Assembly (NCBI GenBank): GCA_949500635.1
Contig: CATAWQ010000038.1
Span: forward strand, 1 to 5,570
From: an uncultured Mycoplasmatota bacterium
Lineage (GTDB): Bacteria; Bacillota_I; Bacilli_A; Mycoplasmatales; Mycoplasmoidaceae
Reading direction: 5' to 3'
Length of the DNA: 5,570 bases
The notes beneath the pieces were generated by a model that saw only the letters and a program-made list of their open reading frames with translations, was not told where the DNA came from and searched no databases. Positions 1 to 5,570 of the stretch are shown piece after piece. The position numbers and the translations under genes are program-made. Positions within the stretch are counted from its first letter, which is position 1. Every line of letters starts with the position of its first letter.

Positions 1-37
1 TTTATTACACTTAAAATATTAAAATAAAATAATTTAA

Positions 38-43
38 TATAAT
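38..43 (+). promoter_or_regulatory. Candidate -10 box of the spx-like/nadK/EIIB operon
   Basis: A perfect TATAAT lies 17 nt before the first ATG of the operon. Transcription would begin near position 50 and leave a leader of about 10 nt. No convincing -35 hexamer is seen at 16-18 nt spacing, and no Shine-Dalgarno sequence precedes the ATG. Short or leaderless messages and weak -35 boxes are common in mycoplasmas. Because the flanking sequence is almost pure A/T, a chance match cannot be excluded. Confidence 0.45.
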
Positions 44-60
44 ATATTAAATTACAAACT

Positions 61-519
61 ATGGTTAAAGTGTTTATTACAAATGGCTGTTTAGGTTGTA
101 GAAAAGCAATTAAGTTTTTTCAAGACAATAATATTGAATATAGTAAAAAAGACTTCTCTACTAACAAATTAACTAAAAAAGAGTTGATTGACATTTTATC
201 ATTAACTTCAGAAGGTTTTAATGACATTCTGTCTGTTAAAAGTAAAGACTATAAAATTAAAAAAAAAGAAATTAATGATTTAACTATTAATCAAATGATT
301 AATCTAATCATTAATACTCCAATGATTTTATCTCGTCCAATTTGTTTAGAATATGACAAAGAAAATAAACCATTTAGACTATTAGTAGGGTACAATACTA
401 ATGATATTGAAATTTTTTTAAGAAAAGATCATAAGAAAACATTTAAATATATTTCTTCTTGTGGTTTTGAAAAACAATGCGGTGCATTGTGTGGAAGGAT
501 TATTAATGATAACAAATAA
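61..519 (+). CDS. Spx/ArsC-family thioredoxin-fold redox regulator
   Basis: The 152-residue product belongs to the ArsC/Spx family. In Firmicutes, Spx binds the RNA polymerase alpha subunit and redirects transcription under thiol stress, sensing oxidation through an N-terminal CxxC disulfide. Visible support: a beta strand (VKVFIT) followed by C10-L-G-C13 and a helix, as in Spx rather than ArsC, which has a single active-site Cys. The family motif S-R-P-I is at residues 91-94, with R92 where Spx has its conserved Arg, and is followed by LLVGYN (107-112). The core is about the size of Bacillus Spx, but about 25 extra residues follow, holding three cysteines (C134, C140, C144). The ATG start has no Shine-Dalgarno sequence. 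The gene's last 14 nt overlap nadK, so it is probably first in an operon with nadK and the EIIB-like gene. The family call is firm. Activity as a transcription regulator, rather than a reductase, is inferred from the CxxC and Arg. Confidence 0.88.
   Translation: MVKVFITNGCLGCRKAIKFFQDNNIEYSKKDFSTNKLTKKELIDILSLTSEGFNDILSVKSKDYKIKKKEINDLTINQMINLIINTPMILSRPICLEYDKENKPFRLLVGYNTNDIEIFLRKDHKKTFKYISSCGFEKQCGALCGRIINDNK
495..499 (+). promoter_or_regulatory. Ribosome binding site deciding the nadK start
   Basis: AAGGA sits 6 nt before ATG 506, inside the last codons of the spx-like gene. It selects ATG 506 over the in-frame upstream ATG at 461, which has no such site and would extend the overlap to 59 nt. 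The placement suggests that ribosomes finishing the first gene can reinitiate on nadK. Confidence 0.7.
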
Positions 520-1300
520 AACATTTGATATTATCTCAAAACAAAAAAATGATCCGATAATTCTATACATTAATCAGATGATGACTAAAAATAAATACAA
601 ACTAGATAAAAAAAATCCTAGTTATGTTTTTATCCTTGGTGGAGATGGGACTTTTGTAAGTACTATCAAAAAGTTTTACAAAAAAGATGTATGAATAATT
701 CCAATCAATACTGGGAATGTTGGATTTTATTCATTTTATAATAAAAACCATTTACCTAAATTGAAAGATGTTGAAAATAAATTTAATTACATCAATCCTG
801 ATGTAATTAAAGCTAAAATTGATAATAAAGAAGTTTATGCAATTAACGAAATAGCAATTAATGGTGTAAACACTATTTCTTGTTCTATTGTCATTAATGG
901 TCACTTTTATGAAAAATTTAAAGGAAGTGGTTTAATCATTTCTACTAAGACCGGTTCTACAGGATATTGTAAATCTGCAAATGGAAGTATTATCTTTCCT
1001 AATGTAGATGCATTTGAAATAATAGAGTTATTCCCTACTCTTCATGCTAAAAAAACCACAATCAATTCTCCAATTATTTTAAACACAAACAAAACTAAAG
1101 TGATAATCAATGACTTTAAGTCTAATAATCCTATATCGTTCGTTTCAGATGGGCAATGTGTTTTAACATCAAAAGAAGCTACTGTTGATTTAGCTATAAT
1201 TAAACCAACTGGATTTAAGTTATTTTTTCCGATTAAAAATAACTCTCAATGTAATGGACATTATATTCAAAAACTTCAAAAAACATTTATAAAGGGGTAA
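506..1300 (+). CDS. nadK: NAD kinase
   Basis: NAD kinase phosphorylates the 2'-hydroxyl of NAD+ using ATP or polyphosphate and is the only known route to NADP. The 264-residue length is typical for mycoplasmas. Family motifs appear in order: GGDGT at 45-49 (phosphate binding and catalysis, D47), N-T-G-N-V-G-F at 68-74, N114-E115 (NAD ribose contact), G-S-G-L at 140-143 leading into T-G-S-T-G-Y at 149-154, and S-D-G-Q at 214-217. The frame contains one TGA (692-694) read as Trp63, just before the conserved I-I-P-I-N strand. Under the standard code the gene would look broken into two pieces, but it is intact in code 4. The start ATG 506 is chosen for its AAGGA site. The gene overlaps the Spx-like gene by 14 nt and ends one base before the EIIB-like start, so the three are very likely one transcript. 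Cytoplasmic. Confidence 0.95.
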
Positions 1301-1301
1301 T

Positions 1302-1664
1302 GTGAAAAAAACTAAATATATATTATTATCAATTCTTACATTAGGAATCTTTAATGTTGTTACTAAGAAAAAAGCTAGGAAATTAGCTATTAATGTTAAT
1401 GATAAATTAGTTGTTTCTAAAACTACTAATGTAAACATCAATCAATTAATAGAAGATTTAGGTGGTAAATGTAACATCATAAAAGTAAATTCCACAATTT
1501 CTACTTTTAAGGTAACTGTTGTTGATCCAGATAAAGTAATTAATGAAATAAAAAATAAATATGGATTTAAAGGCATGATTAAATCTAAGAAAGTATTTAC
1601 TTTCTTATCAGGTGATGACTCATATGCTATTGCTACTGCAATTAACAGTTTTATTGGTAAATAA
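1302..1664 (+). CDS. Membrane-anchored PTS EIIB-like domain protein, catalytic Cys absent
   Basis: A 120-residue protein with a hydrophobic segment at 6-20 (probable single membrane anchor), a basic stretch K22-K27, and then a domain resembling the glucose-family PTS EIIB fold at about 45-119: L-I-E-D-L-G-G-K at 49-56, N-I at 58-59, and the strand pair V-N-S-T-I-S-T-F-K-V at 62-71. In working EIIB domains this strand pair carries the phosphorylated cysteine (consensus roughly V-D-x-C-x-T-R-L-R-V). Here T65 occupies that place, and the Arg of the T-R-L pair is also missing (T68). C57 is elsewhere in the fold. Sugar phosphotransfer is therefore unlikely, and a structural or regulatory role is possible. 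No EIIA or EIIC domain is nearby. The start is GTG 1302, with AAAGGGG just upstream and an in-frame TAA at 1290, so no earlier start is possible. As I recall, M. genitalium also has an EIIB-like gene next to nadK (MG_129). The domain call is reasonably firm, the function unknown. Confidence 0.75.
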   Translation: MKKTKYILLSILTLGIFNVVTKKKARKLAINVNDKLVVSKTTNVNINQLIEDLGGKCNIIKVNSTISTFKVTVVDPDKVINEIKNKYGFKGMIKSKKVFTFLSGDDSYAIATAINSFIGK

Positions 1665-1672
1665 AAAAATAA

Positions 1673-3190
1673 TTAGGCTATAGCTTCTCAACCACTAGAT
1701 GGAAAACCACTAAATACACTCCCACCAATATTTATATTGGTTGAGTATTGATTTGGTAAATCTCAAGCAATGTAGTTTAATGATGAACAATTTAAAAAAG
1801 CATTTTGGATAATTTCAGTTAAACTATTTGGAAAAAGTACTGAAGTTAATGTTGAGCAATTACGGAAAGCATCTTCACCAATTGAAGATAAGTTATTACA
1901 TTTTGATAAATCAACAGAAGTTATTGATGAACAACTTAAAAAAGCACAAGTATTAATTTTCATACATTTAGAACCTTTATCGAAAGTTAGTTTTGTAATA
2001 AATGATGGAATTGTTGATCTTATTGATATATTATGAATAAAAGCATGACCACCAATACTTGTTACACTAGCAGGAATTTCCATAGTGTTATATTGACTGT
2101 ATGCACTTGGATTAGCTAAAAATGCATCAGTAAATCCTTTTAAAACATCATTTTCTATTGTGTAAACTTCTTCTGGTAATGGATTATTTATTACTCAAGT
2201 TTGTGGTAATCCACCATTGGATAATAAATATGAAAGCAATTGATCGCTATCATGCTGATCATCAATTGGATCTGTTACAGTTACTGTTCCCCCAGTTGGA
2301 CAAACACCAGAAAATGAATTCGAACCTAAAGTGGTTCCGCCCTGTCAAGCATTTCATGTAATACTGCTTAAGTTTGAAGTATCTAAAAAAGCACTACTAT
2401 TAATTGAAGTTAAACTGCTCGGGAATGTTATAGAAGTTAATTCATGACAATTACCAAAGACATATTTATCAATTGATGATAAATTTGTGCAATTTGATAA
2501 ATCTACTCAAGACAATGCAGAGTATCAAAAAGCAGCATAACCAATTGATTCTAAACTACTTGAGAAAGCTACTGAAGCTAATGATAAACAATTTTCAAAA
2601 GCATATGGACCTATTGAAGATAAATTTGTACATTTTGAAAGATCAATTGATTTTAATGAACTGCAACCATTAAAAGCACTATCTCCAATTGCTGATAAAT
2701 TTGTACAATTTGATAAATCAACTGAAGTTAATGAAGAACAATCATCAAAAGTATAATCACCCAACATAGTAATTTTTTCCGGTAAAGATACTGATTTCAA
2801 GCTAATAGCACCAGTAAAAGCGTAGCGATTAATTTTCAAGCAACTAGAATTTTCAGCAAAAGTTAATTTGTTAATAAAGTCTGGAATTGTTGTATTGTTT
2901 GGACAAAAAGCAGATTCGTTAATACTTGTTACACTTGCCGGAATTTCCATAGTATCATATTGCCCATATTTAGCTGTATCAGCTAAAAATTCATCTGTAA
3001 AACTCATTAAAACATTATTTTCTATTCTGTAAACTTCATTAGGTAATGGATTATTTTGATCAATTGGTTTGTTTCCATCGCCTTGTCTAAGTGAGTAAAC
3101 CACCCCTCCTACTCCAAGAGCAACAGTGGCAAGCATTCCACTACATAATGTGATCAAACTTAACAGCTTTTTGTTAGATTTATTTTTCAT
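1673..3190 (-). CDS. BspA-like leucine-rich-repeat surface protein (two-module)
   Basis: The 505-residue product has an uncharged hydrophobic segment at 9-34 after a basic N-terminus (K2-K8), giving export and probably membrane anchoring. C16 is in poor lipobox context (I-T-L-C, then more hydrophobic residues), so a lipoprotein is doubtful. The rest is Treponema-pallidum-type LRRs (LRR_5/BspA family), with units beginning A/T-F at residues 94, 124, 147, 172, 197, 220, 244 and 267, and again at 383, 416, 441 and 464. Units are mostly 23 or 25 residues, with cores such as S-L-T-S-V-D-L-S. An N-cap (N-N-P-L-P...E-V-Y...I-E-N) occurs at 46-61 and again at 335-350. Each module closes with an I-x-W then F-S-G segment. 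Seven TGA codons (W222, 228, 279, 282, 332, 476, 501) are read as Trp, and the gene has no TGG. AGGAGA precedes the start by 5 nt. BspA-family proteins of other bacteria bind host matrix proteins or other microbes. Adhesion here is inferred. Confidence 0.88.
2054..2188 (-). repeat. N-cap repeat, copy 2 (module 2)
   Basis: This 135-bp stretch encodes residues 335-379 of the BspA-like protein. It aligns without gaps to residues 46-90, exactly 867 bp away. The DNA is also alike over long runs, for example around the G-N-W-class segment encoding M-E-I-P-A-S-V-T-S-I and the segment encoding L-P-x-E-V-Y. It marks an internal duplication of the cap plus LRR block. Confidence 0.85.
2603..2752 (-). 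repeat. Two tandem 75-bp LRR units
   Basis: Residues 147-171 and 172-196 are two consecutive 25-residue LRR units with near-identical cores (C-S-S-L-x-S-x-D-L-S-x-C-T-N-L-S-x-I-G). At the DNA level the motif GATAAATTTGTACA recurs at 2619 and 2694, exactly 75 bp apart. A close variant occurs at 2478 (GATAAATTTGTGCA). Such short direct repeats are substrates for slippage or recombination that adds or removes whole repeat units. Confidence 0.75.
2921..3055 (-). repeat. N-cap repeat, copy 1 (module 1)
   Basis: Encodes residues 46-90, the partner of the copy at 2054-2188. Shared residues include N-N-P-L-P-x-E-V-Y-x-I-E-N-x-V-L, F-T-D-x-F-L-A and M-E-I-P-A-S-V-T-S-I. This copy directly follows the membrane segment and opens the longer LRR module. 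Confidence 0.85.
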
Positions 3191-3195
3191 ATTTT

Positions 3196-3201
3196 TCTCC
3201 T
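3196..3201 (-). promoter_or_regulatory. Strong Shine-Dalgarno of the BspA-like gene
   Basis: On the minus strand AGGAGA lies 5 nt before ATG 3190. It fixes the start codon and contrasts with pyk and the spx-like gene, which have no evident Shine-Dalgarno. Efficient translation would leave transcription as the likely control point. Confidence 0.8.
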
Positions 3202-3210
3202 ATTTGTATA

Positions 3211-3216
3211 TTTATA
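3211..3216 (-). promoter_or_regulatory. Candidate -10 box of the BspA-like gene
   Basis: On the minus strand TATAAA (in the context CGAG-TATAAATATA) lies 20 nt upstream of the start ATG. This predicts a short leader that just contains the AGGAGA site. A 17-nt A tract begins 4 bp upstream of it and fills the usual -10/-35 spacer. The hexamer 17 bp upstream is only TCAAAA, a poor -35. Confidence 0.6.
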
Positions 3217-3220
3217 CTCG

Positions 3221-3237
3221 TTTTTTTTTTTTTTTTT
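3221..3237 (-). repeat. 17-nt homopolymeric A tract in the promoter (T17 on plus strand)
   Basis: Seventeen uninterrupted T on the plus strand, hence A17 on the coding strand of the BspA-like gene, located between the candidate -10 box and the -35 position. It is by far the longest homopolymer in the window. Tracts of this kind change length by replication slippage. In Mycoplasma hyorhinis vlp genes, length change in a promoter A tract switches expression on and off. The same role here is inferred from position and length. Flanking sequence on the far side is also A/T-rich (A7 at 3239-3245 on the plus strand). Confidence 0.9.
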
Positions 3238-3240
3238 GAA

Positions 3241-3337
3241 AAAAACTTAAAAAATAATAAAAAAATATACCCAAATTGCTTTGAGCACATTTCTTAAATT
3301 AAATATATTATTTATAGTTCAATTATCAAAATACTAT
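3241..3337. other. AT-rich gap between pyk and the BspA-like promoter
   Basis: Nothing coding is seen. On the minus strand, downstream of the pyk stop, there is a weak 4-bp stem (TGCT-CAA-AGCA at 3277-3287) followed by T-rich sequence. It is too short to call as an intrinsic terminator. Read-through from pyk towards the BspA-like gene can be neither shown nor excluded. Confidence 0.4.
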
Positions 3338-4837
3338 TTATTTAACTGTTTTAAATCCATCTATATAAGCAATTATTTTTCCTGGTTTAAATTTGAATGT
3401 TTTAACAGCAGCATTAGATACCTTGTTATATTCTTTCTTAGCTTTTAATAAATCATCTACATAATACGTTTCAATAGCATAACTAATACCAAATGCTGTC
3501 AATAATTCTTTACAATCTGTTATTACAACTATTGTAGCTGCTGGTCTAATATTAGATACAGCTTTAATAGTATTAATGTCGTTTGTAAATAATGTTACAA
3601 ATTCATAAGGGAAACTTGGAGCAACATCAGAACCATAAGGTAATAATTTTTTAGCTATTTCTTTAGCTATTGCTTTTGATTTAGAAGGAAGTTTAGTTTT
3701 AGGGAAATAGAATGTGAATGCACGGTTGTAATCAAATAAAAGTTCAGATTTAACATCAATTTCAGCCATAGTACTTACAGCGCGTACCGGGAACAAACCT
3801 TGTGCAGATTCACCTGATAACATTGTAGAATCAGCTCCACGTTCTACTGCAAAGAATACATCAGTAACTTCAGCACGTGTTGGTTGAATATTTCTTTCTA
3901 ATGAATCTAACATTTGAGTAGCTACAATTACAGGTTTACCTACATAACGACATTTTCTGATCATGTATTTTTCTCAATAAGGAACATCATAATAAGGAAT
4001 TTCTAATGCTAAGTCCCCACGAGCTACCATAATACCATCAGATGCATCAATAATTTGATCGATATTATTAATAGCATGTGTAGTTTCTATCTTAGAAATA
4101 ACCTGAATATGAGTATTTTTATTTTTCTTTAAGATTGCCCTAATTTCTTCTACATTTTCTTTAGAATTAGCAAAGCTTGCTGCAATGTAGTCTAAATTGT
4201 GGTCACAAGCAAATTGTACATCTTTTCTATCCTTATCAGACATAAATGGCATAGAATAAGTAGCATTAGGTAAGTTAATTCTCTTCTTTTCTGAAATATC
4301 CGCTTTATTTAAAGCAGTGCAATAAATAAGTCCATCTTTCTTATTTACTTTATTTACTTTAACTTGAAATTTACCATCATTAATTAGAATTAGTCCGCCT
4401 ACCTTAACATCATTAGCCATGTTATATTTGCCAGTAGAATCAGTAACATAAAATTCTTTATTATTTCCTACTATTTCTTTGGTAGTATGAATAATTAGTT
4501 TATCACCTTGTTGAATTGTAACGAAATCAGATTTGAATTTTCCTAAACGAATTTCAGGACCTTTTGTGTCTAACATAATAGAAATGTTTCTTTTCAATTT
4601 TTTAGCAACATCTCTAGCAATTTTAATTCTCATAATTTGTTCTTCATGCGAACCATGAGAGAAATTAAGTCTAACACAATTAACACCAGACTTAATGATA
4701 TCTTCCATTCTTTGGTATGCTAATTGTCTACTTTTAGCATTCTTAGGATCATTTAACATATCAAGATCCCATAATTTTTGTGTAATTGCCGGTCCTAAAG
4801 TAGCAATTATTTTTGTTCTTTTGTAATAGCTTATCAT
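3338..4837 (-). CDS. pyk: Pyruvate kinase
   Basis: Final ATP-forming step of glycolysis: phosphoenolpyruvate plus ADP gives pyruvate plus ATP, in the cytoplasm. In fermenting mycoplasmas this is a main ATP source. The 499-residue protein is full length. Motifs in order: K-R-T-K-I-I-A-T-L-G-P at 6-16, V-R-L-N-F-S-H-G at 55-62, D-T-K-G-P-E-I-R at 90-97 (start of the B-domain lid, roughly to 190), the active-site Lys in S-K-I-E at 248-251 (K249, with metal ligand E251), M-V-A-R-G-D-L-A-L-E-I-P at 270-281 (metal ligand D275), V-A-T-Q-M-L-D-S at 305-312 and M-L-S-G-E-S-A further on. A C-terminal allosteric-type domain is present (about 360-499). One TGA (3974-3976) is Trp288, where homologues read V-P-x-W. 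Trp23 uses TGG. About 14 extra residues sit between the first strand and the next helix (residues 20-40). The start has no Shine-Dalgarno. It lies 27 nt downstream of mtaB on the same strand. Confidence 0.97.
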
Positions 4838-4854
4838 ATTATTTTAATAATTAT

Positions 4855-4860
4855 ATTATA
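4855..4860 (-). promoter_or_regulatory. Candidate -10 box for pyk
   Basis: On the minus strand a perfect TATAAT sits 17 nt before the pyk ATG, in the 27-nt gap after mtaB. A weak -35-like TTGGAA lies 15 nt upstream, within the end of mtaB. The predicted leader is about 10 nt without a Shine-Dalgarno, the same arrangement as at the spx-like gene. The surrounding AT richness limits confidence. Confidence 0.4.
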
Positions 4861-4864
4861 AATT

Positions 4865-5570
4865 TTATTCAATAATTCCAAATACATTATTATTGATAAT
4901 CTCAGTTATTTTTACTTTTAAAATCTGGTTATTTAGTGGCTTGCAACAATTTACATTAACCTTAAAAAAATATTCAGAATGTCCTGTTTGAATATTAAAT
5001 CGTTTTGATTTTTCAAATAGCACATTGACCGACTTATTAATAAATTGTTTTAAATATTCATTAGTATATTTAGCATTTGCTTTATTAACAATTTTAAAAC
5101 GAGTAGTTTTAATTGATTGCTTTACAGGATTTTTGATCATATTTGCAGCAGTATATTTACGAAAGGAATAAGGGAAAATATGCATATTAGCAAATTTGAC
5201 TTTATCTAAAAATTTCAATGAATCATTGAAGTATTCTTCAGTTTCATTATTGAACCCAACAATATAATCAGTAGTGATTGATATTTTTTCATTTTTACAT
5301 CTAATATATTTTACTAATGAATAAAATTCATTAGTTGTATATTTTCTATTCATAGAACGTAAAATTTCATCATTTCCTGATTGTAAACATAAATGAATGT
5401 GTTGACAAAATTTTGGATTATTGGCAATTAAATCAATAATTTCATGTGTTATTTGAAAAGGCTCAATAGATGAAATCCTAATTCTAAAATCTCCTTTTAT
5501 TTGATTGATTTTTTTTAATAAGTTTAAAAAATCAACTTTTGAATTATCTAAATAACCAGCTGTATTAATT
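4865..5570 (-). CDS. mtaB: tRNA methylthiotransferase, MtaB-like (C-terminal part, 5' end beyond window)
   Basis: The frame stays open to the window edge, so the 234 residues seen are the C-terminal part of a longer protein. The family (MiaB/MtaB/RimO) are radical-SAM iron-sulfur enzymes. MtaB adds a methylthio group to t6A at position 37 of tRNAs decoding ANN codons. Visible motifs, numbered from the first full codon: R-I-S-S-I-E-P at 31-37, H-I-H-L-C-L-Q-S-G at 57-65, M-N-R-K-Y-T at 73-78, then T-D-Y-I-V-G-F and E-T-E-E, H-I-F-P-Y-S, and a C-terminal TRAM-like RNA-binding domain (about 175-234). The N-R-K-Y-T and I-F-P-Y-S segments favour MtaB over MiaB. The radical-SAM C-x3-C-x2-C and the N-terminal cluster domain lie outside. 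One oddity: C61 replaces the Pro usual before L-Q-S-G. Translation must begin upstream of the window. The internal ATG at 5351-5353 falls inside the conserved core and is not the start. Followed 27 nt later by pyk. Confidence 0.88.
   Translation of the reverse strand, partial: INTAGYLDNSKVDFLNLLKKINQIKGDFRIRISSIEPFQITHEIIDLIANNPKFCQHIHLCLQSGNDEILRSMNRKYTTNEFYSLVKYIRCKNEKISITTDYIVGFNNETEEYFNDSLKFLDKVKFANMHIFPYSFRKYTAANMIKNPVKQSIKTTRFKIVNKANAKYTNEYLKQFINKSVNVLFEKSKRFNIQTGHSEYFFKVNVNCCKPLNNQILKVKITEIINNNVFGIIE

Noticed and set aside
461..505. Earlier in-frame ATG at 461 as the nadK start
   Set aside because: It lacks a ribosome binding site, and the added residues would be an out-of-frame reading of the Spx-like tail. 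ATG 506 has AAGGA at 6 nt spacing and gives the family's usual N-terminus.
692..760. nadK as a pseudogene split by a nonsense codon
   Set aside because: The codon is TGA, the frame is unbroken, and the conserved I-I-P-I-N-T-G-N segment follows immediately. It is Trp in the mycoplasma code.
2084..2524. Non-coding gap or two separate LRR genes between 1673 and 3190
   Set aside because: Reading the minus strand codon by codon shows no TAA or TAG from 3190 to 1676, only TGA. The sequence between encodes further LRR units, the first closing segment and the second N-cap.
2158..2673. Plus-strand open frames opposite the LRR gene
   Set aside because: They are antisense shadows of repeat coding sequence with low-complexity Leu/Lys/Asn composition, no recognisable motif and no ribosome binding site noticed.
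3142..3146. C16 of the BspA-like protein as a lipobox cysteine
   Set aside because: The residue before it is Leu rather than Gly/Ala/Ser, it comes very early, and most of the hydrophobic segment lies after it, which fits a membrane anchor better than a lipoprotein signal.
3277..3287. Hairpin TGCT-CAA-AGCA as the pyk terminator
   Set aside because: The stem is only four base pairs and is not directly followed by a T run.
3965..3976. pyk split into two genes
   Set aside because: Same frame on both sides, joined by a TGA read as Trp at a position that is Trp in many pyruvate kinases.

Overview
The window is a piece of a Mollicutes (mycoplasma) genome. It is very AT-rich, and four open frames can only be joined if TGA is read as tryptophan (genetic code 4). 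The in-frame TGA codons fall inside unmistakable protein families: one in NAD kinase, one in pyruvate kinase and seven in a repeat-rich surface protein. The species cannot be fixed from sequence alone. The order Spx-like, NAD kinase, PTS EIIB-like is, as I recall, also found in Mycoplasma genitalium (MG_127 to MG_129), which points towards the Pneumoniae/Malacoplasma side of the class. This is inference.

Layout. Positions 1-60 hold a short AT-rich leader with a perfect TATAAT. From 61 to 1664, on the plus strand, lies a compact three-gene operon: an Spx/ArsC-family thiol-redox regulator, NAD kinase (nadK, start overlapping the previous gene by 14 nt) and a small membrane-anchored PTS EIIB-like protein that lacks the catalytic cysteine. 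Only 8 bp separate this operon from a convergent gene at 1673-3190 (minus strand). That gene encodes a 505-residue BspA-like leucine-rich-repeat protein with an N-terminal export/anchor segment. The protein contains two copies of the same cap-plus-LRR module. Its promoter region carries a 17-nt A tract directly upstream of the -10 box, an arrangement typical of phase-variable mycoplasma surface genes.

Further on, still on the minus strand, are pyruvate kinase (pyk, 3338-4837, complete, 499 aa) and the C-terminal 234 residues of a methylthiotransferase most like MtaB (4865-5570, running off the window edge). mtaB and pyk are 27 nt apart and may be co-transcribed, although pyk also has its own TATAAT.

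Together the genes cover redox control and NADP supply (Spx-like, NadK), glycolytic ATP formation (Pyk), tRNA position-37 modification (MtaB) and one accessory gene for interaction with a host or surface (BspA-like). The BspA-like gene and its homopolymeric promoter are the accessory and most interesting part. I see no RNA genes, CRISPR arrays, insertion sequences or convincing intrinsic terminators.
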